Source: Mycobacterium cookii
Lineage (GTDB): Bacteria; Actinomycetota; Actinomycetes; Mycobacteriales; Mycobacteriaceae
Direction: 5' to 3'
Length of the DNA stretch: 64,000 nucleotides
Assembly (NCBI RefSeq): GCF_010727945.1
Contig: NZ_AP022569.1
Span: 2,604,001 to 2,668,000 of the forward strand
The position numbers and the translations under genes are program-made. Each line of letters begins with the position of its first letter. Position 1 is the stretch's first letter. This document shows, piece by piece, positions 16,221 to 24,890 of the stretch. The notes below the pieces were generated by a model. That model was given only the letters and a program-made list of their open reading frames with translations, made no database searches and was not told where the DNA came from.

Positions 16221-17033
16221 ATGGACGGATTCGACGGTAAAGGCGCTGTTGTCACCGGTGGCGCGAACGGCATCGGGTTCGCCACTGCCACTGAATTCGC
16301 CCGTCGTGGAGCGCGAATCGTGCTCGCCGACGTCGACAAGCCCCGGCTGGAACAGGCGGTGGCACACTTGCACGGCGAGGGCTACGACGCCCACGGCGTC
16401 ATGTGCGACGTCCGGCATCTCGACGAGATGGTCCACCTCGCCGATGAGGCGTTTCGCCTTCTCGGCCAGGTCGACGTCGTCTTCAGCAATGCCGGCATCG
16501 TGGTCGCCGGCCCGATCGCGCAGATGAACCACGAGGACTGGCGCTGGGTGATCGACATCGACCTGTGGGGTTCCATCCACGCCGTCGAGGCGTTCCTGCC
16601 ACGGTTACTCGCGCAGGGCAGCGGCGGCCACATCGCCTTCACCGCGTCGTTCGCCGGCCTGATGCCCAATGTCGGCCTCGGGGCCTACAGCGTCGCGAAA
16701 TACGGCGTCGTGGGCCTCGCCGAGAACCTGGCCCGTGAGGTCAAGGACGACGGCATCGGTGTCTCGGTGCTGTGCCCGATGGTCGTGGAGACCAAGCTGG
16801 TGTCGAATTCCGAGCGGATCCGCGGCGCCGATTACGGGCTGGCGTCGACGAGCACTCCGGCGCTTCCCGACACGTTGAACGTCGACGAGGTGGCGCGCCT
16901 GACCGCCGACGCGATTGTGGCCAACCGCTTGTACGTGTTGCCGCACTCCGCCGCTCGCGCGTCAATCCGTCGCCGGTTCGACCGCATCGACCAGACTTTC
17001 GACGATCAGGCCGGCGAAGGATGGAGTCACTAG
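16221..17033 (+). CDS. SDR family NAD(P)-dependent oxidoreductase
   Basis: A 270-residue short-chain dehydrogenase: MDGFDGKGAVVTGGANGIGFATA with TGGANGIG, NAGIVVAG, TASFAG and YSVAK. The C-terminus is longer and different from LPVDGG-type SDRs (RRRFDRIDQTFDD), and resembles SDRs that act on bulky or lipid-like substrates. It starts 47 nt after the kinase gene on the same strand without an obvious promoter, so it is probably the last gene of the P450 operon. It ends directly against the convergent gene at 17034. Confidence 0.9.
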   Translation: MDGFDGKGAVVTGGANGIGFATATEFARRGARIVLADVDKPRLEQAVAHLHGEGYDAHGVMCDVRHLDEMVHLADEAFRLLGQVDVVFSNAGIVVAGPIAQMNHEDWRWVIDIDLWGSIHAVEAFLPRLLAQGSGGHIAFTASFAGLMPNVGLGAYSVAKYGVVGLAENLAREVKDDGIGVSVLCPMVVETKLVSNSERIRGADYGLASTSTPALPDTLNVDEVARLTADAIVANRLYVLPHSAARASIRRRFDRIDQTFDDQAGEGWSH

Positions 17034-17840
17034 CTAGCCGGGTCCGAACTTGAATCCGCCGGTGGCGGTGTGGTGATACCAGCCACCCGCGGCCTGGGTT
17101 CCGCCGTCGACGTGAATGGTCTGGCCGGTGATGTAGCTCGCCATGTCCGAAGCCAGAAACACTGCCGTGCAAGCGATTTCGTCGACGTGCCCGGCTCGCC
17201 CCTGCGGGATCGCCTGGCCCAACTCGGGTGCCAGTCCATCCGGGGAGAGCGCCATCAGTCCCTCAGTGATGGTGAGGTCGGGCGCGATCGCGTTGACTCG
17301 AATACCGTGCGGCGCCAGCTCGAACGCGGCGGTTTTGGTGTAGTTGATCACGCCGGCCTTGGCGGCGGCGTACGCCGCGTAGCCGGGTGCCGCGCGTACC
17401 CCTTCGATCGACGTCAGGTTGATGATGCTGCCCGACAATTCGGCGTTCACCAGGGCGCGGGCCACAAGTTGAGTGCAGAGCAGCACGTGCCGCAGATTCG
17501 CTTTGTACAAAGCGTCCCAACCGTTTTCGCTGGTATCCAATAGCGGAGAAAAGAACACACCGCCGGCGTTGTTCACCAGGATCGTCACCGGGCCGAGTTC
17601 GGCCAGCGTCTGGTCGAACGCCGCGTGGACCTGATCGCTGTCTCGCACATCGGTGACGATGCCCAGTGCGCCAATGGCTTTCGCGGCCTCTGCGCAGCTG
17701 TCGGGATTACGCTCCCAGATCGCCACCGAGGCGCCGAACGCCGCCAGGCCGGCGGCGACGCCACGTCCGATGCCGGCGCCGCCTCCGGTGACCACCGCGA
17801 CACGGCCGGTGAGCATGATGTCCGACGGGCTGATGGTCAC
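17034..17840 (-). CDS. SDR family NAD(P)-dependent oxidoreductase
   Basis: A 268-residue classical SDR with TGGGAGIG, NNAGG, NLTSIEG (catalytic Ser), YAAAK and the end IHVDGGTQAAGGW. The GTG start overlaps the stop of the double-domain CoA transferase (GTGA), so it is the last gene of a long minus-strand operon that also encodes a crotonase. A beta-hydroxyacyl-CoA or ring-alcohol substrate is plausible. The gene abuts the convergent SDR at 17033 with no spacer. Confidence 0.9.
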   Translation of the reverse strand: MTISPSDIMLTGRVAVVTGGGAGIGRGVAAGLAAFGASVAIWERNPDSCAEAAKAIGALGIVTDVRDSDQVHAAFDQTLAELGPVTILVNNAGGVFFSPLLDTSENGWDALYKANLRHVLLCTQLVARALVNAELSGSIINLTSIEGVRAAPGYAAYAAAKAGVINYTKTAAFELAPHGIRVNAIAPDLTITEGLMALSPDGLAPELGQAIPQGRAGHVDEIACTAVFLASDMASYITGQTIHVDGGTQAAGGWYHHTATGGFKFGPG

Positions 17841-20251
17841 CGCGCCGCGGCCCTTCTCGCGCTGCCGGGCGCACGGCCGATGACGCCGTCGGCCTCCAAC
17901 TCAGCGATCTGCTGCTCACTCAGCCCGAGTTCGGTGAGCAATTCGTAGTTGTGCTCGCCGAGCAGTGGCGCGGGCCGCCGATGGAATCGGTCAGGTCCGG
18001 CCGAGAACCGCACCGGCACGGTGCTGTGCGGTACGCGGTTGTTGACCGGGTGGCCGACGTCCTCGAAGAAGCGCCGGAACTGCAGCTGCGGAATCTCGGT
18101 CTGGCGGTGCGGCTGCATGACTTTGCCCACCGGAACGCCTGCATCCCAGAGACATTGGACGATGTCATCGCCGCTGCGGTCCCGACACCATGCAGCCAGC
18201 TGATCGTCGATGAAGTCATGTCGTTCGCGGCGGCCGGCGACGGTGTTCAGGACGGGATCCACGGCCCACTGCGGTCGGCCGAGCGCCTCGCACAGCCCTG
18301 TCCACTGCTCGTCGTTCGCGACCGCGACCGCCACCCAACTGTCGAGGCGGCCGAACTCGTCGACGTCGGCGGTCTGGTAGAGGTTCTGCGGTGCGGCCGT
18401 GGGTCCGCGATTACCGGCCCGCTGCAACAGCGCTCCGTACGCGGAGTATTCGATCACCTGCTCGGCGGCGATGTTCACCGCCGCGTCGATCATAGCGGCT
18501 TCGATCAACAGGCCCTCACCGGTGCAACGGCGATGCTCCAGCGCCAACAACAACGCGTTGACCGCGTGCACACCCGCGTTGGGATCGCCGACCGAGTACG
18601 GCTCGTAGGGGTTGCGATCCGGGTAGCCGGTCAGCCAGCTCACTCCGGATGCTGCTTCGATGACATAGGCGAAAGCCGGGTTGTCGCGCCACGGGCCGTC
18701 CAGCCCGAACCCGGGCATCCGCAGCAGGATCGCGTCGGGGCGTATCGTCTGGACCACTTCGAAGTCGATGCCGATCTGGTCCAATACCCGGGGGGTGAAG
18801 TTCTCGACGACGATGTCAGAGGTTGCAATGAGGCGGCGCAACAGGTCTCGGCCCGCCGAGGTTTGCAGGTCGAGGGTCAGGCCTTTTTTGTTGGTGTTGA
18901 GTGCCGAGAATATCGGCGACTTCTCCCACCACTGCTCTTCGGTGACCGGGATGCCCGCGATCAACCGGGTGCCGTCGGGTTTGCGAGTCGACTCGACATG
19001 GATCACCTCGGCGCCGAGCATGGCGAGAAAATGCGTACAGCTCGGTCCGGCCCAGAAGGTCGTCATGTCCAGCACGCGTAAGCCGTTGAAAGGCAGGCGA
19101 TCCGCGGTGCCATCGGGCTTGTGGGCCACGGGCGGCCTGGCTTTTCGGTAGTGCGCAGTGTGCTCGCCGAGCCGCGGAGCTGCGTGGGGCGGGGACAGCT
19201 TCGCCGGCTGCATCCGATACGGCGGGCCGGGCTGTCGAAAGCCATCGCGGGGATTGTCGAGGAAGGTCTGCCGATACTCGAACTGGTCCAGCCCGGTGAT
19301 GTTGGCGCCGTTGGCCACCGGCGCGTTGGGGATTCGGAAGGCGCTGGCGAGGTCGCGAATGTCGTCGATGTTCTGGCTCTGGAACCACGAATAGATCTCG
19401 GCGGCTTTCTCGTTGGCCTGCTCGGTGATCGACAGCGGCGATTCCTCGTCGATCCAGTCCTGGTGGCCGATCATCGCGCAGAGGTCGAACCATTGCTGCG
19501 CGGTGCCGCAGCCGACGTCCACCAAACCGTCTTTGGCGCAGGCGATACCCGGCACGGTGAGCTTGCGGGCATCGCGCCACGGCCGTCCGAGCATCTGGAA
19601 AAAGGTGACCGGGTAATACGTGAGTCCGGCAATCTGCGTTTCGAGCATCGACAGGTCGAGAAGCTCACCGACGCCGCGGCGTCGCGATGCCAATGTCGCC
19701 GCGCTGGCGAACGCACCGGCGAGGTATTCGCCGACTTGGCCACCCACGAATACCGGTGCCCGGTCCGGTGATCCGCGTCCGAGGCCGACGATGCCACCCG
19801 ACCACGCCTGCAGCGTGAACTCGGTCGCCGGCAGCTCAGACCACGGGCCGTCCAAACCGAACGGGGTGATCGACGTGACGGTCAAGTCCGGATGGTTGCG
19901 CCGCAGCGCGGCGGGAGTGAAGGCGTCGCTCTCGGCCAGCGACGAACCCCGCGACCACACCACCGCGTCCGCGCCCGCCAGCAGCTGGTTGACGAACTCG
20001 GCGTCGACGTCTGGATCCGCGACCACACTGTGCTTGCCGCCGGCCAGATAACCGAACAGGGCGCCGTCGCCGCCGGCCGGGATCTCGGCACCGGACGCCG
20101 ACCACTGGCGCAGCGGATCACCCTGCGGGGGCTCGATTTTGATCACCTGGGCTCCGCCATCGGCCATCATCTTGGTGCAGTATGACCCGGCGATTCCGGT
20201 GGACAACTCGACCACGGTGTAGCCATGAAGCGGACCCGTCTCTGCCGCCAC
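17837..20251 (-). CDS. Double-domain CaiB/BaiF (class III) CoA transferase with altered catalytic positions
   Basis: An 804-residue protein made of two CoA-transferase domains in tandem, about 1-380 (ELSTGIAGSYCTKMMADGGAQVIKIEPP) and 385-804 (DMTTFWAGPSCTHFLAMLGAEVIHVES). A normal subunit is about 400 residues and works as an interlocked dimer, so the fusion probably replaces it. At the position of the catalytic Asp (YDLxAQAxSG) domain 1 has Glu (TEFTLQAWSG) and domain 2 has Ala (FAYVIEAASG). Neither half is therefore canonical. The GTG start lies 3 nt after the crotonase stop. Confidence 0.9.
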   Translation of the reverse strand: MAAETGPLHGYTVVELSTGIAGSYCTKMMADGGAQVIKIEPPQGDPLRQWSASGAEIPAGGDGALFGYLAGGKHSVVADPDVDAEFVNQLLAGADAVVWSRGSSLAESDAFTPAALRRNHPDLTVTSITPFGLDGPWSELPATEFTLQAWSGGIVGLGRGSPDRAPVFVGGQVGEYLAGAFASAATLASRRRGVGELLDLSMLETQIAGLTYYPVTFFQMLGRPWRDARKLTVPGIACAKDGLVDVGCGTAQQWFDLCAMIGHQDWIDEESPLSITEQANEKAAEIYSWFQSQNIDDIRDLASAFRIPNAPVANGANITGLDQFEYRQTFLDNPRDGFRQPGPPYRMQPAKLSPPHAAPRLGEHTAHYRKARPPVAHKPDGTADRLPFNGLRVLDMTTFWAGPSCTHFLAMLGAEVIHVESTRKPDGTRLIAGIPVTEEQWWEKSPIFSALNTNKKGLTLDLQTSAGRDLLRRLIATSDIVVENFTPRVLDQIGIDFEVVQTIRPDAILLRMPGFGLDGPWRDNPAFAYVIEAASGVSWLTGYPDRNPYEPYSVGDPNAGVHAVNALLLALEHRRCTGEGLLIEAAMIDAAVNIAAEQVIEYSAYGALLQRAGNRGPTAAPQNLYQTADVDEFGRLDSWVAVAVANDEQWTGLCEALGRPQWAVDPVLNTVAGRRERHDFIDDQLAAWCRDRSGDDIVQCLWDAGVPVGKVMQPHRQTEIPQLQFRRFFEDVGHPVNNRVPHSTVPVRFSAGPDRFHRRPAPLLGEHNYELLTELGLSEQQIAELEADGVIGRAPGSARRAAAR

Positions 20252-20254
20252 CGT

Positions 20255-21208
20255 CTAATCTTTCTTCGCCCGGCCGGACTTACTCAGTCTGAAGTCGGGC
20301 GGGAACTTGGCGTCGTTGTCCTTGACCGCGTCGGCGAGCCCGCTGTCGATGGCATCTCCGAGCATCAGGTCGCCGGCATCGGGTCTGACCAGGCTGCCCA
20401 TCGACTCGAACATCGCGCTCATCATGCTGCCCAGGTATTCACCTTGGTATTGCTTCACCATTTCGAAGAACGCCTTCTGCATAAAGATGGTGTCGGTGGG
20501 GCGGTTGCGGGCGCAGGAGTTCGCGTACTTGTCGACCTCGGCCTCCAACTGGTCGCGGGGCACCACTTTGTTCAAGAAGTTGCACTGGAACATCTCGTCG
20601 GCGGTGAACGGCCTTCCGGTGAAGACCATTTCCTGAAACTTGCGCAGCCCCATGGTCTGTACCCAGGTCCACATCCGCGGCCCCCACCCGTAGTAGCGGA
20701 AGGACGGATGGCCGAACAGCGCATCGTCGCTGGCGATCACCAGGTCGGCGTCGGCGGCCTGATAGAAATGCCACCCGTAGCAGTATCCCTTGGCCTCGAC
20801 GATGCTGATCTTCTTGAACTCCTGCAGCGATCGGTTACCGGCCTGCGAATTCGCGTACCACGCACCGATGTTCGCGCCGTGCCGATACGAACCCTTGGGC
20901 GGATAGCGAACGTCGTCGTTGTCCACCCGCAGTTCGGCGAGCCGGAATGCGGGCGAGTCCGCGCCCTCCATCACCTCGGGAAGGTCTGCGCCGCTGCCGA
21001 AATCGTCGCCGACACCCCGGATGACGACCACCCTGACGTCGTCGTCGACGTTGGCGCCGTGCAGCAGGTCGGCGTAGCGGAGGCGGGCCGCCGCGGTCGG
21101 CGCATTGAGGAACTCGGGCCGGTTGAAGGTGATCGTCGCGATCTTGGTCGTCGGATCCTTGTCGTAGAGGATGATCTCCTCGGCGGACGGCCTGGTATTC
21201 TCAGCCAC
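20255..21208 (-). CDS. Enoyl-CoA hydratase/isomerase family (crotonase) protein
   Basis: A 317-residue crotonase-fold protein, longer than the usual 260. The N-terminal core is ITFNRPEFLNAPTAAARLRYADLLHGANVDDDVRVVVIRG and the oxyanion region FGSGADLPEV. The second block IVEAKGYCYGWHFYQAADADLVIASDDALFGHPSFRYYGWG has Trp/His where typical hydratases have catalytic Glu residues, so hydration should not be assumed; C-C cleavage or isomerisation is possible. The GTG start is 2 nt after the upstream M24 gene's stop. It sits with amidohydrolase, CoA transferase and SDR in one operon. Confidence 0.85.
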   Translation of the reverse strand: MAENTRPSAEEIILYDKDPTTKIATITFNRPEFLNAPTAAARLRYADLLHGANVDDDVRVVVIRGVGDDFGSGADLPEVMEGADSPAFRLAELRVDNDDVRYPPKGSYRHGANIGAWYANSQAGNRSLQEFKKISIVEAKGYCYGWHFYQAADADLVIASDDALFGHPSFRYYGWGPRMWTWVQTMGLRKFQEMVFTGRPFTADEMFQCNFLNKVVPRDQLEAEVDKYANSCARNRPTDTIFMQKAFFEMVKQYQGEYLGSMMSAMFESMGSLVRPDAGDLMLGDAIDSGLADAVKDNDAKFPPDFRLSKSGRAKKD

Positions 21209-21210
21209 TG

Positions 21211-22341
21211 TCAGGCACCGACTGCGACATTCGCGAACGGGCTCGACGTCAGGATTTCGGGACCGTCGGGGGTGATCAACACCGCCTCTCGCCCGAACAC
21301 GGCACCGACTCCCGATTGCCAGACATACCCGGTGACCGCGAGCACCATGCCCGCTTCCAGCCGCTCCTCGGCGGCGGTGGCCGGCAGATGCTGCGACACG
21401 ACGGGAGGGTCGAATCCCAAACCCAGACCCCGCGCGATCGGCATCGGTGGCAGTTCCTCGCCCGCGGCCTGGTAGGCGGCCAGCAGGTCGATCGCCGGCG
21501 CACCCGGCTCGCATGCCTCATAAAGCCGGTGCCACAGCGTATCCCAACGGCGGTAGAGGTCAGAGGCAGCGCCGACGTCGCCGACCGGCCAGGTCCGGCC
21601 GACCTCACCGGTGTAGCCGCCGTCGAGCACCCCGGACGAAAACGCCACCAGGTCGCCGTCGTGCACCAATCCGTCGGGACTGGCGCGACGCCACGGATGC
21701 TCTCGGGAAGTGACCCAGGCGGCGTCCTGAGTGGACGGGGTGCTCACCCCGCCGGCCGCCATCGCCTCCAACAACACACCCGCCAAGGTCTTTTCGCTGA
21801 TGCCAGGCCGCAGTTCGGCGACGGCCGCCGCCAGGCCGAGTTCGGCCACCCGGATCGCCTCGCGCAGCGCCGTCACTTCCTCGGGGGTCTTGATCCGCCG
21901 GGCCGCGCGCATGGCCAGCTCACCGTCGACCAGCTCGGCGTTCGGGAACGCAGTCGGGAGCAGCTGTGCGAACCCGGGCGAAAGCGCATCCGTACCAACA
22001 CGCTTCGCTGTCGACGCGCCCTCGATGCGCTGCAGATTCGCGATGGTGTTCATCGGATTCCAGGCGATGCCATAGAGGTTCTCGTGCGGGATATCGTCCG
22101 GCACGCCCTCGTCCCAGGTGCTGAGCAGATGGATCGCGCCGGTCTCCCGCACGACCACACATGTCGGCCCGAACGGCCTCGTCCCGGCGACCCACAACTG
22201 GGGTGCGCCGGACACGTAGCGCACGTTGGCCTGCCGTCCGAGCACCAGCACGTCGAGGTCGTGCTGTTCCATCTGCGCCAGTGCGCGTTCGCGGCGGCCG
22301 ACGCGCAGAGCGCGGTCGTCGGCCAGAACCTCGGTTCTCAT
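21211..22341 (-). CDS. M24 (pita-bread fold) family protein lacking the metal ligands, creatinase-like
   Basis: A 376-residue creatinase/prolidase-fold protein. The N-terminal domain (RRERALAQMEQHDLDVLVLGRQANVRYVSG) and the C-terminal pita-bread domain (DLVAFSSGVLDGGYTGEVGRTW) are clear. The five metal ligands of M24 peptidases are largely lost: Asp becomes Ser/Leu and Glu in that segment, and the His of GHxxG is absent (ARGLGLGFDP). Creatinase itself is metal-free, so a C-N hydrolase is possible. I chose the ATG at 22341, preceded by GGGGAGGAG; the ATG at 22416 would overlap the upstream gene. It forms a tandem pair with the intact M24 protein. Confidence 0.85.
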   Translation of the reverse strand: MRTEVLADDRALRVGRRERALAQMEQHDLDVLVLGRQANVRYVSGAPQLWVAGTRPFGPTCVVVRETGAIHLLSTWDEGVPDDIPHENLYGIAWNPMNTIANLQRIEGASTAKRVGTDALSPGFAQLLPTAFPNAELVDGELAMRAARRIKTPEEVTALREAIRVAELGLAAAVAELRPGISEKTLAGVLLEAMAAGGVSTPSTQDAAWVTSREHPWRRASPDGLVHDGDLVAFSSGVLDGGYTGEVGRTWPVGDVGAASDLYRRWDTLWHRLYEACEPGAPAIDLLAAYQAAGEELPPMPIARGLGLGFDPPVVSQHLPATAAEERLEAGMVLAVTGYVWQSGVGAVFGREAVLITPDGPEILTSSPFANVAVGA

Positions 22342-22393
22342 TGGCGCCACTCCTCCCCGTCGCTGCGCTCCGCATCGTCGTCGGCGCGTGGCA

Positions 22394-23641
22394 TCAGTGT
22401 TCTCCGTACGGGGCATAGGGGTAGTCGGTCAACCGGATATGCCCGTCCTCGGTGATGACAATGATCTCTTCGCTGCGGTAACCGCCGGTGCCGTCCTCCC
22501 ACACCACGGGCTCGAGGACCATCACCATGCCCGGCTCGAGGACGAAGTTCTCGTCGAACTCGTCACCGAGATCGGTTCCGATCATGGGTGTTTCGGCAGC
22601 ATTGACGCCGATGCTGTGCCCGAGGTAGAAGTGCGGCAGCCACGGGCGCGCACCGCCGTTGGCCTTGGTCGCCGCGCGACCCAGGTCGGCGACGGTGGCG
22701 CCGGCGCGCGTCACACCGAGCACGGCGTCCATGATCTCTTGCCATTTGTAGTACTGCGCGTGTTGACGGGGTGTCGGCTCGGCACCGACGAGCCAGGTGC
22801 GGCCGAAATCGGAACAGTAGCCTTGATACGTGATGCTGACGTCGGTCCACAGCACATCACCGGCGGCCAGTTCGCGCTCAGTTGTCAACAGCGGCAGAGC
22901 CAGATCGCCGTGAGTGGTCCACACCCCGTCCGCTTTGTTCTTCGGCATCACCTGCCAGATCGAATCCAGCATGTTGGCCATCGCGCCCAGTTCGAACGTC
23001 CGGCGGGTGAACTTCGCCGACAGGTCGATCTGCCGAATTCCCGGCGCCAGCGCGGCTTGGACGTCCACCATCGCCGTGTCGGTGATCCGCACCGCGGTTC
23101 GGATGCAGGCCATTTCGTCGGGCGTCTTGATCAGCTTGGCTGCGCCGACAATCTGGGCTGCGTCGACGGGCCGTCCGGAGCGGAACAGCCGTCGCTGCGC
23201 GCGCCCCATGGCGCCGGTGAGCTCGTCGACCGCGATGACGGCCGCCGCCGGCACCAGCTCCTCGACCACGCGCGCGAAATTCTCCACACCCTCGTCGAAC
23301 TCCAGGTACACCGGACCGTGCAAATGGTCTGCGGGCAAACCCGATTCCGATGCCGAGCCTTCGCGGAAAGGCAGGAACAAGTGCGGGTGCGGGTCGTCGG
23401 CGAGAACGACCGCGACCGGTCGCTCGACATGCGACAACCCGGCGTCACCCAGCGGCCAGCTCACCCCGGTCGCATACACCACGCTGTTGTTACCCAGCAG
23501 GATCAGCGCGTCCACACCACGATCGGCCATCGCCGCACGTAGCCGCGCACCTGTCTCGCGACGCATCCGTTCGATGTCCGGTGTCTCCGGAATATCGTCG
23601 GCAGACGACACTGTGGCCGAGAACGAAGTGGTTGACGTCAT
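22394..23641 (-). CDS. M24 family metallopeptidase (Xaa-Pro aminopeptidase/prolidase-like)
   Basis: A 415-residue pita-bread metallohydrolase with a complete dinuclear site. The two Asp are in TDVSITYQGYCSDFGRTW, His is in FYLGHSIGVN, and the two Glu are in VLEPVVWEDG and YRSEEIIVI. The N-terminal domain (RLRAAMADRGVDALILLGNNSVVYATG) is creatinase-like. Family members cut X-Pro dipeptides or related amides. In this operon of acyl-CoA and P450 genes a small amide or amide-like intermediate is more likely than peptides. It lies 9 nt after the amidohydrolase and 52 nt before its metal-free paralogue. Confidence 0.9.
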   Translation of the reverse strand: MTSTTSFSATVSSADDIPETPDIERMRRETGARLRAAMADRGVDALILLGNNSVVYATGVSWPLGDAGLSHVERPVAVVLADDPHPHLFLPFREGSASESGLPADHLHGPVYLEFDEGVENFARVVEELVPAAAVIAVDELTGAMGRAQRRLFRSGRPVDAAQIVGAAKLIKTPDEMACIRTAVRITDTAMVDVQAALAPGIRQIDLSAKFTRRTFELGAMANMLDSIWQVMPKNKADGVWTTHGDLALPLLTTERELAAGDVLWTDVSITYQGYCSDFGRTWLVGAEPTPRQHAQYYKWQEIMDAVLGVTRAGATVADLGRAATKANGGARPWLPHFYLGHSIGVNAAETPMIGTDLGDEFDENFVLEPGMVMVLEPVVWEDGTGGYRSEEIIVITEDGHIRLTDYPYAPYGEH

Positions 23642-23650
23642 CGAATTGGC

Positions 23651-24823
23651 CTACAGGCCCAGGAATCTGGTGATGTTACCGCTGACGATCTTGGTGGCGT
23701 TCTGCGGCCCCACAGCCTCGACGACTGCGGCGAGCGATTTCTCCGAGTAGCCGAACGTGCTTTCATTGTGCGGATAGTCGGACGACCACATCACCTTGTC
23801 GATGCCGATCTGGTCGATCAACTGAAGCCCCAGCGGATCGACCATGAACGACGCGCTCATGTGGGTGTCCCAGTAGTACCTCACGTCGTGCTCCAGCGGC
23901 CGGTTGAACATGTGCTGGTATGACGCGACCAGATGCTCGGCGTCTTGCAATGCCCAAGGCACCCAGGCGATTCCACCTTCGAACCAGCCGATCCGCAGGC
24001 CTGGGTGATCGTCGAGGATTCCGGTGAACACATACTTGGCAAACTGTTCCCGGAAGCCGTCGATGTTGATCATCATGCCGACGACCACGCTGTTGAACTG
24101 ACACGGGGTCTTCGGCGGCGTCTCCCCGATGTGGTGAGTAATGGGAAGCCCGGCGGCTTCGATCTCGTCCCAGACCGGCTTCATGCTGTCGCTGCCGTAA
24201 TCGATGATGTTGCCGTCGTCGTCCTTGCCCGGGTTCAGCGGCAGCAGGAAGGTCTTGAGCCCCAACGATTTCAGTTCTGCCAGCGTCCGCTTGGCCCCTT
24301 CGGGGTCCCACCAGTTGATCAACCCGGCGCCATAGAAGTGCCCGTTGGACTGCTCCTGCAATTCGGCGATGTACTCGTTGTAGATCCGGAATGCCAGCTC
24401 GCGAAGTTCCTTGTCCGGGTAGTGGAACAGCGCCAGGATGGCGTTGGGGAACGCGAGTTCCTTGTCGACACCGTCTTCGCGCAACTCCTGAATCCGGGCC
24501 TCGATGTTGGTGCTCGCCGCGCCGGGCAGATCGTCGTACTGCATCAGCACCGCGCTGAAGTCGCCGGGCAGGAACGACTGCCCTTTGCGGCCGACTTGGT
24601 AGGCACCGTCCTCGTACCAGATCCGCGGTGCCTTTTCTTTGAGGGCCTCGGGGAAGCGGTTGTAGAAGATGTCGTCGGCCAGCGAAATGTGGTTGTCCGC
24701 GGAGAAGACGACCGTCCCCTCCGGCAGGCCCACGTTGATGTTCTCGGCGTGTCCGTGTCGGTCCTTGGGCGCTCCGAAACCTCCGGCCGGATACAGCGAA
24801 AGCGTGCTTGTTTGAGGCGACAT
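23651..24823 (-). CDS. Amidohydrolase family protein (amidohydrolase_2 / ACMSD-like)
   Basis: A 390-residue TIM-barrel hydrolase/decarboxylase, paralogous to the protein at 2691-3983. The N-terminal motif is FSADNHISLADDIF, the middle His is in PITHHIGETPP, FEGGIAWVPWALQDAEH matches the paralogue's FLERAD region, and VMWSSDYPHNESTFGYS carries the conserved Asp and His. GGAGGG lies 7 nt upstream of the ATG. It is followed by the M24 pair in the same operon and preceded by 67 nt after the P450 gene. A decarboxylase or C-C hydrolase role is as likely as amide hydrolysis. Confidence 0.88.
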   Translation of the reverse strand: MSPQTSTLSLYPAGGFGAPKDRHGHAENINVGLPEGTVVFSADNHISLADDIFYNRFPEALKEKAPRIWYEDGAYQVGRKGQSFLPGDFSAVLMQYDDLPGAASTNIEARIQELREDGVDKELAFPNAILALFHYPDKELRELAFRIYNEYIAELQEQSNGHFYGAGLINWWDPEGAKRTLAELKSLGLKTFLLPLNPGKDDDGNIIDYGSDSMKPVWDEIEAAGLPITHHIGETPPKTPCQFNSVVVGMMINIDGFREQFAKYVFTGILDDHPGLRIGWFEGGIAWVPWALQDAEHLVASYQHMFNRPLEHDVRYYWDTHMSASFMVDPLGLQLIDQIGIDKVMWSSDYPHNESTFGYSEKSLAAVVEAVGPQNATKIVSGNITRFLGL

Positions 24824-24890
24824 CAGTGGCCCTCCAATCGGATTCGTATATTTTCGAGACTAGTTATCCCGGGTCGGCTGGCGAGCGTTT

